Shown here piece by piece: positions 36,868-49,820 of a DNA stretch of 64,000 nt. The DNA is from Hyperoodon ampullatus (Eukaryota > Chordata > Mammalia > Artiodactyla > Ziphiidae): contig OX457070.1 in NCBI GenBank assembly GCA_949752795.1, positions 33,885,574 to 33,949,573 of the forward strand, given 5' to 3'. Each line of letters opens with the position of its first letter. Position 1 is the stretch's first letter. The translations under genes were made by a program, and so were the position numbers. The notes beneath the pieces were generated by a model. The model did no database searches. It was given only the letters and a program-made list of their open reading frames with translations, and was not told the DNA's origin.

Positions 36868-38129
36868 GGACACTACGTAATGATCAAGGGCTCGATCCAA
36901 GAAGAAGATCTAACAATTGTAAGTATGTATGAACCCAACATAGGAGCACCTCAATACATAGGGCAGATACTAAGAGCCATAAAAGGGGAAATCAACAGTA
37001 ACACATTCACAGTAGGGGACTTTAACACCCCACTTTCACCAATGGACAGATCATCCAAAATGACAATAAATACGGAAACACAAGCTATAAATGATACATT
37101 AAACAAGATGCACTTAATTGATATTTATAGGAAAGTCCATCCAAAAACAACAGAATACACATTGTTCTCAAGTGCTCATGGAACATTCTCAAGGATAGAT
37201 CATATCTTGGGTCACAAATCAAGCCTTGTTAAATTTAAGAAAATTGAAATTGTATCAAGTACCTTTTCCGAACACAACGCAATGAGACTAGATATCAATT
37301 ACAGGAAAAGATCTGTAAAAGATACAAACACATGGAGGCTAAACAATACACTACTTAATAACGAAGTGATCACTGATGAAATCAAAGGGGAAATTTTAAA
37401 ATACCTAGAAACAAATAACAATGGAGACACAACGACCCAAATCCTATGGGATGCATCAAAAGCAGTTATAAGAGGGACGTTTATAGCAATAAATCCCACC
37501 TTAAGAAACCGGAAACATCTCGAATAAACAACCTGACCTTGTACCTAAAGCTATTAGAGAAAGAAGAAGAAAAATACCCCAAAATTAGCAGAAGGAAAGA
37601 AATCATAAAAATCAGATCAGAAATAAATGAAAAAGAAATGAAGGTAACGATACCAAAGCTCAATAAAACTAAAAGTTGGTTCTTTGAGAACATACACAAA
37701 ATTGACAAACCATTAGCCACACTCATCAAGAAAAGAAGGGAGAAGACTCAAACCAATAGAATTAGAAATGAAAACGGAGAAGTAACAACTGACACTGCAG
37801 AAATACAAAAGATCATGAGAGATTACTACAAGCAACTCTATGCCACTAAAATGGACAACCTGGAGGAATTGGACCACTTCTTAGAAATGCACAACCTGCC
37901 AAGACTGAATCAGGAAGAAATAGAAAATATGAACAGACCAATCACAAACACTGAAATTGAAACTGTGATTAAAAATCTTCCAACACACAAAAGCCCAGGA
38001 CCAGAGGGCTTCACAGGCAAATTGTATCGATCATTTAGAGAAGAGCTCACACGTATCCTTCTCAAACTCTTCCAAAATATAGCACAGGGAGGAACACTCC
38101 CAAGCTCATTATACTAGGCCACCATCACC
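36868..38129 (+). pseudogene. ORF2: L1 ORF2 N-terminal half, EN part open, U11
   Basis: Like U4, the EN frame runs across the junction from an ATG at 36715 in the U10 3' UTR to 37527, with Ser-Glu-His. Linker frame 37446-38117. Confidence 0.9.
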
Positions 38130-39460
38130 TTGATACCAAAACCAGACAAGGATGTCACAAAGAAAGAAAACTACAGGTCAATATCACTGATGAACATAGA
38201 TGCACAAATCCTCAACAAAATACTAGCAAACAGAATCCAACAGCACATTAAAAGGATCATACATCATAATCAAGTGGGGTTTCTTCCAGGAATGCAAGGA
38301 TTCTTCAATATATGCAAATCAATCAACGTCATACACCATATTAGCAAATTGAAGGAGAAAAACCAGAGGATCATCTCAATAGATGCAGAGAAAGCTTTGG
38401 ACAAAGTTCAGCACCAATTTAGGATAAAAACCTGCAAGAAGGAGGCACAGAGGGAACTTTCCTCAACATAATAAAGGCCATATATGACAAAACCACAGCC
38501 AACATCATCCTCAATGGTGAAAAACTGAAAGCATTTCCACTAAGATCAGGAACAAGACAAGGTTGCCCACTCTCACCACTCTTATTCAACATAATTTTGG
38601 AAGGTTTAGACACAGCAATCAGAGTAGAAAAGGAAATAAAAGGAATCCAAAGCAGAAAAGAAGAAGTAAAGTTGTCACTGTTTGCAGATGACATGATACT
38701 CTACATGGAGAATCCTAAAGATGCTACCAGAAAACTACTAGAGCTAATCAATGAAACTGATAAAGTAGCAGGATACAAAATTAATGCACAGAAATCTGTG
38801 GCATTCCTATACACTAATGATGAAAAATCTGAAAGTGAAATCAAGAAAACATTCCCATTTACCACTGCAACAAAAAGAATAAAATATCTAGGAATAAAGC
38901 TACCTAAGGAGACAAAAGACCTGTATGCAGAAAATTATAAGACAGTGATGAAAGAAATTAAAGGTGATACAAATAGATGGAGAGAGATACCATGTTCCTG
39001 GATTAGAAGTATCAACATTGTGAAAATGATTGTACTACCCAAAGCAATCTACAGATTCAATGCAATCCCTATCAAACTACCACTGGCATTTTTCACACAA
39101 CTAGAACAAAAAATTTCACAATTTCTATGGAAACACAAAAGATCCCGAATAGCCAAAGCAATCTGGAGGACGAAACACAGAGCTCCAGGAATCAGGCTCT
39201 CCGATTTCAGACTATACTACAAAGCTACAGTAATCCAGACAGTATGGTACTGGCACAAAAACAGAAAGACACATCAATGGAACAGGATAGAAATCTCAGA
39301 GATAAACCCACGCACATATGGTCACCGTATCTTCGATAAAGGAGGCAGGAATGTACAGTGGAGAAAGGACAGCCTCTTCAATAAGTGGTGCTGGGAAAAC
39401 TGGACAGGGACACGTACAACTATGAGATTAGGTCAATACCTAACGTGTACACAAAAATAA
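38130..39460 (+). pseudogene. ORF2: L1 ORF2 RT core remnant split by frameshift, U11
   Basis: Pieces 38130-38471 and 38597-39460. The last third is U10-like ([13 protein letters not shown]). Gly-Gln-Tyr at the end is private. Confidence 0.9.
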
Positions 39461-40406
39461 GCTCAAAATGGATTAAAGACCTAAATGGACGGCCTGAAAC
39501 TATCAAACTCTTAGAGGAAAACATAGGCAGAACTCTCTATGTCATAAATCACAGCAAGATCCTTTTTAACCCAACTCCTAGAGAAATGGAAATAAAAACA
39601 AACAAACAAAAAAACAAATGGGACCTAATGAAACTTAAAAGCCTTTGAACAGCAAAGGAAACCATAAACAAGACCAAAAGACAACCCTCAGAATGGGAGA
39701 AAATATTTGCAAATGCAGAAACAGACAAAGGATTAATCTCCAAAATTTATGAGCAGCTCATGTAGCTCAATAGCAAAAAAACAAACAACCCAATCGAAAA
39801 ATGGGCAGAAGACCTAAATAGACATTTCTCCAAAGAAGATATAAAGACTGCCAACAAACACATGAAAGAATGCTCAACATCATTAATCATTAGAGAAATG
39901 CAAATCAAAAGTACAATCAGATATCATCTCACACCAGTCAGAATTGCCATCATCCAAAAATCTAGAAACAATAAATGCTGGAGAGGGTGTGCAGAAAAGG
40001 GAACACTCTTGCACTGCTGGTGGGAATGTGAATTGGTACAGCCACTATGGAGAACAGTATGGAGGTTCCGGTAAAAACTACAAGTAGAACTACGATATGA
40101 CACGGTAATCCCATTACTGGGCATATACCCTGAGAAAACCATAATTCAGAAAGAGTCATGTTCCAAAATGTTCATTGCAGATCTACTTTACAATAGCCCA
40201 GAGATGGAAACAACCTAAGTGTCCATCATCCGATGAATGGATAAAGAAGATGTGGCACATATATACAAAGGAATATTACGCAGCCATGAAAAGAAATTGA
40301 ACTATTTGTAATCAGGTGGATAGACCTTGAGTCTGTCATACAGAGTGAAGCAAGTCAGAAAGAGAAAGACAAATACCATATGCTAACACATATATATGGA
40401 AGTTAA
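39461..40406 (+). pseudogene. ORF2: L1 ORF2 C-terminal remnant with extra breaks, U11
   Basis: The same added lesions as U4. It also has Ile-Arg-Glu-Met near 39890, the canonical residue also present in U2/U9, where other satellite units have Ile-Ile-Glu-Met. Confidence 0.86.
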
Positions 40407-40761
40407 GAAAAAAAAAATGTCATGAAGAACCAGGGGTAAAACAGGAATAAAGACACAGACCTACTTGACAATGGACTTGAGGATATGGGGAGGGGGAAGG
40501 GTAAGCTGTGACAAAGTGAGACAGAGGCATGGACATATATATACACTACCAAACATAATGTAGATAGCTAGAGGGAAGCAGCCACATACCACAGGGAGAT
40601 CAGCTCGGTGCTTTGTGACCGAATGGAGGGGTGGGATAGGGATGGTGGGAGGGAGGGAGATGCAAGAGGGAAGGGATATGGGAACAGATGTATATGTATA
40701 ACTGATTCACTGTGTTATAAAGCAGAAACTAATTTTAAGAAAACATTTTACAAAAAAATAA

Positions 40762-42022
40762 GGACACTACGTAATGATCAAGGGCTCGATCCAAGAAGAA
40801 GATCTAACAATTGTAAGTATTTATGAACCCAACATAGGAGCACCTCAATACATAGGGCAGATACTAACAGCCATAAAAGGGGAAATCAACAGTAACACAT
40901 TCACAGTAGGGGACTTTAACACCCCACTTTCACCAATGGACTGATCATCCAAAATGACAATAAATACGGAAACACAAGCTATAAATGATACATTAAACAA
41001 GATGCACTTAATTGATATTTATAGGAAAGTCCATCCAAAAACAACAGAATACACATTGTTCTCAAGTGCTCATGGAACATTCTCAAGGATAGATCATATC
41101 TTGGGTCACAAATCAAGCCTTGTTAAATTTAAGAAAATTTAAATTGTATCAAGTACCTTTTCCTAACACAACGCAATGAGACTAGATATCAATTACAGGA
41201 AAAGATCTGTAAAAGATACAAACACATGGAGGCTAAACAATACACTACTTAATAACGAAGTGATCACTGATGAAATCAAAGGGGAAATTTTAAAATACCT
41301 AGAAACAAATAACAATGGAGACACAACGTCCCAAAACCTATGGGATGCATCAAAAGCAGTTATAAGAGGGACGTTTATAGCAATAAATGCCACCTTAAGA
41401 AACAGGAAACATCTCGAATAAACAACCTGACCTTGCACCTAAAGCTATTGGAGAAAGAAGAAGAAAAATACCCCAAAATTAGCAGAAGGAAAGAAATCAT
41501 AAAAATCAGATCAGAAATAAATGAAAAAGAAATGAAGGAAACGATACCAAAGCTCAATAAAACTAAAAGCTGGTTCTTTGAGAACATAAACAAAATTGAC
41601 AAATCATTAGCCACACTCATCAAGAAAAAAAGGGAGAAGACTCAAACCAATAGAATTAGAAATGAAAAAGGAGAAGTAACAACTGACACTGCAGAAATAC
41701 AAAAGATCACGAGAGATTACTACAAGCAACTCTATGCCACTAAAATGGACAACCTGGAGGAATTGGACCAATTCTTAGAAATGCACAACCTGCCAAGACT
41801 GAATCAGGAAGAAATAGAAAATATGAACAGACCAATCACAAACACTGAAATTGAAACTGTGATTAAAATCTTCCAACACACAAAAGCCCAGGACCAGAGG
41901 GCTTCACAGGCAAATTGTATCGATCATTTAGAGAAGAGCTCACACGTATCCTTCTCAAACTCTTCCAAAATATAGCACAGGGAGGAACACTCCCAAGCTC
42001 ATTATACTAGGCCACCATCACC
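40762..42022 (+). pseudogene. ORF2: L1 ORF2 N-terminal half, multiply stopped, U12
   Basis: TGA at 40942-40944, TAA at 41140-41142 and TAA near 41164 are as in U5. The rest (41176-41421, 41340-41975) is U6-like, including the one-A loss near 41866. Confidence 0.9.
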
Positions 42023-43354
42023 TTGATACCAAAACCAGACAAGGATGTCACAAAGAAAGAAAACTACAGGTCAATATCACTGATGAACATAGATGCACAA
42101 ATCCTCAACAAAATACTAGCAAACAGAATCCAACAGCACATTAAAAGGATCATACATCATAATCAAGTGGGGTTTCTTCCAGGAATGCAAGGATTCTTCA
42201 ATATATGCAAATCAATCAACGTCATACACCATATTAGCAAATTGAAGGAGAAACACCAGAGGATCATCTCAATAGATGCAGAGAAAGCTTTGGACAAAAT
42301 TCAACACCCATTTATGATAAAAACCCTGCAGGAAGGAGGCACAGAGGGAACTTTCCTCAACATAATAAAGGCCATATATGACAAGCCCACAGCCAACATC
42401 ATCCTCAATGGTGAAAAACTGAAAGCATTTCCACTAAGATCAGGAACAAGACAAGGTTGCCCACTCTCACCACTCTTATTCAACATAATTTTGGAAGTTT
42501 TAGACACAGCAATCAGAGTAGAAAAGGAAATAAAAGGAATCCAAAGCGGAAAAGAAGAAGTAAAGCTGTCACTGTTTGCAGATGACATGATACTCTACAT
42601 AGAGTATCCTAAAGATGCTACCAGAAAACTACTAGAGCTAATCAATGAAATTGATAAAGTAGCAGGATACAAAATTAATGCACAGAAATCTGTGGCATTC
42701 CTATACGCTAATGATGAAAAATCTGAAAGTGAAATCAAGAAAACATTCCCATTTACCACTGCAACAAAAAGAATAAAATATCTAGGAATAAAGCTACCTA
42801 AGGAGACAAAAGACCTATATGCAGAAAATTATAAGACAGTGATGAAAGAAATTAAAGGTGATACAAATAGATGGAGAGAGATACCATGTTCCTGGATTAG
42901 AAGAATCAACATTGTGAAAATGATTGTACTACCCAAAGCAATCTACAGATTCAATGCAATCCCTATCAAACTACCACTGGCATTTTTCACACAACTAGAA
43001 CAAAAAATTTCACAATTTCTATGGAAACACAAAAGATCCCGAATAGCCAAAGCAATCTGGAGAACGAAACACAGAGCTCCAGGAATCAGGATCTCCGATT
43101 TCAGACTACACTACAGACCTACAGTAATCCAGACAGTATGGTACTGGCACAAAAACAGAAAGACACATCAATGGAACAGGATAGAAATCTCAGAGATAAA
43201 CCCACGCACATATGGTGACCGTATCTTTGATAAAGGAGGCAGGAACGTACAGTGGAGAAAGGACAGCCTCTTCAATAAGTGGTGCTGGGAAAACTGGACA
43301 GGGACACGTACAACTATGAGATTAGGTCAATCCCTAACGTGTACACAAAAATAA
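42023..43354 (+). pseudogene. ORF2: L1 ORF2 RT core remnant, 443 codons, U12
   Basis: It reads as U6 for about 350 codons (Lys-His-Gln-Arg, Glu-Tyr-Pro, Phe-Leu-Tyr-Ala-Asn) and then as U5 ([10 protein letters not shown]). All catalytic motifs are kept. Confidence 0.92.
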
Positions 43355-44661
43355 GCTCAAAATGGATTAAAGACCTAAATGGAAGGCCTGAAACTATCAA
43401 ACTCTTAGAGGAAAACATAGGCAGAACTCTCTATGTCATAAATCACAGCAAGATCCTTTTTAACCCAACTCCTAGAGAAATGGAAATAAAAACAAACAAA
43501 CAAAAAAACAAATGGGACCTAATGAAACTTAAAAGCCTTTGAACAGCAAAGGAAACCATAAACAAGACCAAAAGACAACCCTCAGAATGGGAGAAAATAT
43601 TTGCAAATGCAGAAACAGACAAAGGAGTAATCTCCAAAATTTATGAGCAGCTCATGTAGCTCAATAGCAAACAAACAAACAACCCAATCGAAAAATGGGC
43701 AGAAGACCTAAATAGACATTTCTCCAAAGAAGATATAAAGACTGCCAACAAACACATGAAAGAATGCTCAACGTCATTAATCATTATAGAAATGCAAATC
43801 AAAAGTACAATCAGATATCATCTCACACCAGTCAGAATTGCCATCATCCAAAAATCTAGAAACAATAAATGCTGGAGAGGGTGTGGAGGAAAGGGAACAC
43901 TCTTGCACTGCTGGTGGGAATGTGAATTGGTACAGCCACTATGGAGAACAGTATGGAGGTTCCGGAAAAAACTACAAGTAGAACTACCATATGACCCGGC
44001 AATCCCACTACTGGGCATATACCCTGAGAAAACCATAATTCAGAAAGAGTCATGTTCCAAAATGTTCATTGCAGATCTACTTTACAATAGCCCGGAGATG
44101 GAAACAACCTAAGTGTCCATCATCCGATGAATGGATAAAGAAGATGTGGCACATATATACAATGGAATATTATGCAGCCATGAAAAGAAATGAAATTGAA
44201 CTATTTGTAATCAGGTGGATAGACCTTGAGTCTGTCATACAGAGTGAAGCAAGCCAGAAAGAGAAAGACAAATACCATATGCTAACACATATATATGGAA
44301 GTTAAGAAAAAAAAAATATCATGAAGAACCAGGGGTAAAACAGGAATAAAGACACAGACCTACTTGAGAATGGACTTGAGGATATGGGGAGGGGGAAGGG
44401 TAAGCTGTGACAAAGTGAGACAGAGGCATGGACATATATATACACTACCAAACATAATGTAGATAGCTAGTGGGAAGCAGCCACATAGCACAGGGAGATC
44501 AGCTCGGTGCTTTGTGACCGAATGGAGGGGTGGGATAGGGATGGTGGGAGGGAGGGAGATGCAAGAGGGAAGGGATATGGGAACAGATGTATATGTATAA
44601 CTGATTCACTGTGTTATAAAGCAGAAACTAATTTTAAGAAAAAATTTTACAAAAAAAATAA

Positions 44662-45922
44662 GGACACTACGTAATGATCAAGGGCTCGATCCAAGAAGAA
44701 GATCTAACAATTGTAAGTATTTATGAACCCAACATAGGAGCACCTCAATACATAGGGCAGATAGTAACAGCCATAAAAGGGGAAATCGACAGTAACACAT
44801 TCACAGTAGGGGACTTTAACACCCCACTTTCACCAATGGACAGATCATCCAAAATCAAAATAAATACGGAAACACAAGCTTTAAATGATACATTAAACAA
44901 GATGTACTTAATTGATATTTATAGGAAATTCCATCCAAAAACAACAGAATACACATTGTTCTCAAGTGCTCATGGAACATTCTCAAGGATAGATCATATC
45001 TTGGGTCACAAATCAAGCCTTGTTAAATTTAAGAAAATCGAAATTGTATCAAGTACCTTTTCCGACCACAACGCAATGAGACTAGATATCAATTACAGGA
45101 AAAGATCTGTAAAAGATACAAACACATGGAGGCTAAACAATACACTACTTAATAACGAAGTGATCACTGATGAAATCAAAGGGGAAATTTTAAAATACCT
45201 AGAAACAAATAACAATGGAGACACAACGTCCCAAAACCTATGGGATGCATCAAAAGCAGTTATAAGAGGGACGTTTATAGCAATAAATGCCACCTTAAGA
45301 AACAGGAAACATCTCGAATAAACAACCTGACCTTGCACCTAAAGCTATTGGAGAAAGAAGAAGAAAAATACCCCAAAATTAGCAGAAGGAAAGAAATCAT
45401 AAAAATCAGATCAGAAATAAATGAAAAAGAAATGAAGGAAACGATACCAAAGCTCAATAAAACTAAAAGCTGGTTCTTTGAGAACATAAACAAAATTGAC
45501 AAATCATTAGCCACACTCATCAAGAAAAAAAGGGAGAAGACTCAAACCAATAGAATTAGAAATGAAAAAGGAGAAGTAACAACTGACACTGCAGAAATAC
45601 AAAAGATCACGAGAGATTACTACAAGCAACTCTATGCCACTAAAATGGACAACCTGGAGGAATTGGACCAATTCTTAGAAATGCACAACCTGCCAAGACT
45701 GAATCAGGAAGAAATAGAAAATATGAACAGACCAATCACAAACACTGAAATTGAAACTGTGATTAAAATCTTCCAACACACAAAAGCCCAGGACCAGAGG
45801 GCTTCACAGGCAAATTGTATCGATCATTTAGAGAAGAGCTCACACGTATCCTTCTCAAACTCTTCCAAAATATAGCACAGGGAGGAACACTCCCAAGCTC
45901 ATTATACTAGGCCACCATCACC
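44662..45922 (+). pseudogene. ORF2: L1 ORF2 N-terminal half, EN remnant open, U13
   Basis: EN frame 44674-45321 (Ser-Asp-His kept, Gln-Ile-Val-Thr as in U7). Linker frame 45240-45875. Confidence 0.9.
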
Positions 45923-47254
45923 TTGATACCAAAACCAGACAAGGATGTCACAAAGAAAGAAAACTACAGGTCAATATCACTGATGAACATAGATGCACAA
46001 ATCCTCAACAAAATACTAGCAAACAGAATCCAACAGCACATTAAAAGGATCATACATCATAATCAAGTGGGGTTTCTTCCAGGAATGCAAGGATTCTTCA
46101 ATATATGCAAATCAATCAACGTCATACACCATATTAGCAAATTGAAGGAGAAACACCAGAGGATCATCTCAATAGATGCAGAGAAAGCTTTGGACAAAAT
46201 TCAACACCCATTTATGATAAAAACCCTGCAGGAAGGAGGCACAGAGGGAACTTTCCTCAACATAATAAAGGCCATATATGACAAGCCCACAGCCAACATC
46301 ATCCTCAATGGTGAAAAACTGAAAGCATTTCCACTAAGATCAGGAACAAGACAAGGTTGCCCACTCTCACCACTCTTATTCAACATAATTTTGGAAGTTT
46401 TAGACACAGCAATCAGAGTAGAAAAGGAAATAAAAGGAATCCAAAGCGGAAAAGAAGAAGTAAAGCTGTCACTGTTTGCAGATGACATGATACTCTACAT
46501 AGAGTATCCTAAAGATGCTACCAGAAAACTACTAGAGCTAATCAATGAAATTGATAAAGTAGCAGGATACAAAATTAATGCACAGAAATCTGTGGCATTC
46601 CCATACGCTAATGATGAAAAATCTGAAAGTGAAATCAAGAAAACATTCCCATTTACCACTGCAACAAAAAGAATAAAATATCTAGGAATAAAGCTACCTA
46701 AGGAGACAAAAGACCTATATGCAGAAAATTATAAGACAGTGATGAAAGAAATTAAAGGTGATACAAATAGATGGAGAGAGATACCATGTTCCTGGATTAG
46801 AAGAATCAACATTGTGAAAATGATTGTACTACCCAAAGCAATCTACAGATTCAATGCAATCCCTATCAAACTACCACTGGCATTTTTCACACAACTAGAA
46901 CAAAAAATTTCACAATTTCTATGGAAACACAAAAGATCCCGAATAGCCAAAGCAATCTGGAGAACGAAACACAGAGCTCCAGGAATCAGGCTCTCCGATT
47001 TCACACTATACTACAGAGCTACAGTAATCCAGACAGTATGGTACTGGCACAAAAACAGAAAGACACATCAATGGAACAGGATAGAAATCTCAGAGATAAA
47101 CCCACGCACATATGGTGACCGTATCTTTGATAAAGGAGGCAGGAACGTACAGTGGAGAAAGGACAGCCTCTTCAATAAGTGGTGCTGGGAAAACTGGACA
47201 GGGACACGTACAACTATGAGATTAGGTCAATCCCTAACGTGTACACAAAAATAA
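45923..47254 (+). pseudogene. ORF2: L1 ORF2 RT core remnant, 443 codons, U13
   Basis: It matches U7 up to about codon 310, including Phe-Pro-Tyr-Ala, then has Leu-Pro-Leu and the Phe-Thr-Leu-Tyr-Tyr-Arg tail. Confidence 0.92.
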
Positions 47255-48205
47255 GCTCAAAATGGATTAAAGACCTAAATGGAAGGCCTGAAACTATCAA
47301 ACTCTTAGAGGAAAACATAGGCAGAACTCTCTATGTCATAAATCACAGCAAGATCCTTTTTAACCCAACTCCTAGAGAAATGGAAATAAAAACAAACAAA
47401 AAAAAAACAAATGGGACCTAATGAAACTTAAAAGCCTTTGAACAGCAAAGGAAACCATAAACAAGACCAAAAGACAACCCTCAGAATGGGAGAAAATATT
47501 TGCAAATGCAGAAACAGACAAAGGAGTAATCTCCAAAATTTATGAGCAGCTCATGTAGCTCAATAGCAAAAAAAACAAACAACCCAATCGAAAAATGGGC
47601 AGAAGACCTAAATAGACATTTCTCCAAAGAAGATATAAAGACTGCCAACAAACACATGAAAGAATGCTCAACATCATTAATCATTATAGAAATGCAAATC
47701 AAAAGTACAATCAGATATCATCTCACACCAGTCAGAATTGCCATCATCCAAAAATCTAGAAACAATAAATGCTGGAGAGGGTGTGGAGGAAAGGGAACAC
47801 TCTTGCACTGCTGGTGGGAATGTGAATTGGTACAGCCACTATGGAGAACAGTATGGAGGTTCCGGAAAAACCTACAAGTAGAACTACCATATGACCCGGC
47901 AATCCCACTACTGGGCATATACCCTGAGAAAACCATAATTCAGAAAGAGTCATGTTCCAAAATGTTCATTGCAGATCTACTTTACAATAGCCCGGAGATG
48001 GAAACAACCTAAGTGTCCATCATCCGATGAATGGATAAAGAAGATGTGGCACATATATACAATGGAATATTACGCAGCCATGAAAAGAAATGAAATTGAA
48101 CTATTTGTAATCAGGTGGATAGACCTTGAGTCTGTCATACAGAGTGAAGCAAGCCAGAAAGAGAAAGACAAATACCATATGCTAACACATATATATGGAA
48201 GTTAA
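47255..48205 (+). pseudogene. ORF2: L1 ORF2 C-terminal remnant, U13
   Basis: An extra A in the run near 47570 puts the Cys-rich domain in the frame of an upstream ATG at 47542. This gives 156 open codons to 48012 that read around the TAG by frame, not by reversion. The frame 47969-48205 holds the last block. Confidence 0.85.
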
Positions 48206-48558
48206 GAAAAAAAAATGTCATGAAGAACCAGGGGTAAAACAGGAATAAAGACACAGACCTACTTGAGAATGGACTTGAGGATATGGGGAGGGGAAGGGTA
48301 AGCTGTGACAAAGTGAGACAGAGGCATGGACATATATATACACTACCAAACATAATGTAGATAGCTAGTGGGAAGCAGCCACATAGCACAGGGAGATCAG
48401 CTCGGTGCTTTGTGACCGAATGGAGGGGTGGGATAGGGATGGTGTGAGGGAGGGAGATGCAAGAGGGAAGGGATATGGGAACAGATGTATATGTATAACT
48501 GATTCACTGTGTTATAAAGCAGAAACTAATTTTAAGAAAACATTTTACAAAAAAATAA

Positions 48559-49820
48559 GGACACTACGTAATGATCAAGGGCTCGATCCAAGAAGAAGAT
48601 CTAACAATTGTAAGTATTTATGAACCCAACATAGGAGCACCTCAACACATAGGGCAGATACTAACAGCCATAAAAGGGGAAATCGACAGTAACACATTCA
48701 CAGTAGGGGACTTTAACACCCCACTTTCACCAATGGACAGATCATCCAAAATGAAAATAAATACGGAAACACAAGCTTTAAATGATACATTAAACAGGAT
48801 GTACTTAATTGATATTTATAGGAAATTCCATCCAAAAACAACAGAATACACATTGTTCTCAAGTGCTCATGGAACATTCTCAAGGATAGATCATATCTTG
48901 GGTCACAAATCAAGCCTTGTTAAATTTAAGAAAATTGAAATTGTATCAAGTACCTTTTCCTAACACAACGCAATGACACTAGATATCAATTACAGGAAAA
49001 GATCTGTAAAAGATACAAACACATGGAGGCTAAACAATACACTACTTAATAACGAAGTGATCACTGATGAAATCAAAGGGGAAATTTTAAATTACCTAGA
49101 AGCAAATAACAATGGAGACACAACGACCCTAAACCTATGGGATGCATCAAAAGCAGTTATAATAGGGACGTTTATAGCAATAAATCCCACCTTAAGAAAC
49201 AGGAAACATCTCGAATAAACAACCTGACCTTGCACCTAAAGCTATTAGAGAAAGAAGAAGAAAAATACCCCAAAATTAGCAGAAGGAAAGAAATCATAAA
49301 AATCAGATCAGAAATAAATGAAAAAGAAATGAAGGAAACGATACCAAAGCTCAATAAAACTAAAAGCTGGTTCTTTGAGAACATAAACAAAATTGACAAA
49401 CCATTAGCCACACTCACCAAGAAAAAAAGGGAGAAGACTCAAACCAATAGAATTAGAAATGAAAAAGGAGAAGTAACAACTGACACTGCAGAAATACAAA
49501 AGATCATGAGAGATTACTACAAGCAACTCTATGCCACTAAAATGGACAACCTGGAGGAATTGGACCAATTCTTAGAAATGCACAACCTGCCAAGACTGAA
49601 TCAGGAAGAAATAGAAAATATGAACAGACCAATCACAAACACTGAAATTGAAACTGTGATTAAAAATCTTCCAACACACAAAAGCCCAGGACCAGAGGGC
49701 TTCACAGGCAAATTGTATCGATCATTTAGAGAAGAGCTCACACGTATCCTTCTCAAACTCTTCCAAAATATAGCACAGGGAGGAACACTCCCAAGCTCAT
49801 TATACTAGGCCACCATCACC
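48559..49820 (+). pseudogene. ORF2: L1 ORF2 N-terminal half remnant, U14
   Basis: Pieces 48571-48963 (ended by the TAA in Ser-Asp-His), 48973-49218 and 49137-49808. No 10-bp deletion; the linker ends at the common TAG. Confidence 0.9.

Larger units (their letters stand above)
36868..40761 (+). repeat. L1 satellite unit U11 (3894 bp), copy of U4 with a U10-like patch
   Basis: It shares all U4 lesions: the RT frameshift near 38429, the TAA near 40072 and the 5-bp loss near 40293. From about 39009 to 39430 it carries U10 markers (AGTATCAAC, AGGACGAAAC, CTTCGATAAAGG) instead of the U4 block. Confidence 0.92.
40762..44661 (+). repeat. L1 satellite unit U12 (3900 bp), U5/U6 mosaic
   Basis: The 5' end has both U5-only EN stops. 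From about 41200 to 43080 it has U6 markers. From about 43090 to 43780 it is U5-like again, and from about 43960 on it is U6-like. C-terminal remnant 43355-44305. Confidence 0.9.
26264..48558 (+). repeat. Higher-order repeat copy 2 (U8-U13, 22,295 bp, one unit short)
   Basis: U8, U9, U10 and U11 match U1, U2, U3 and U4 at a constant offset of 26,196 bp. U12 starts as U5 but takes on U6 markers. U13 starts as U7, at an offset of only 22,296 bp. One unit's worth of sequence was therefore lost between U5 and U7 in this copy. The unit after U13 (U14) is not U1-like, so no complete third copy follows inside the window. Confidence 0.85.
44662..48558 (+). repeat. L1 satellite unit U13 (3897 bp), U7 head with U6-type tail
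   Basis: The head has the U7-only markers. The tail from about 46850 has the U6/U14/U15 type. This is what U7 would look like without its U1-like tail. The 3' UTR has a private GGTGTGAGGG in the G tract near 48440 and one G fewer near 48290. Confidence 0.92.
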
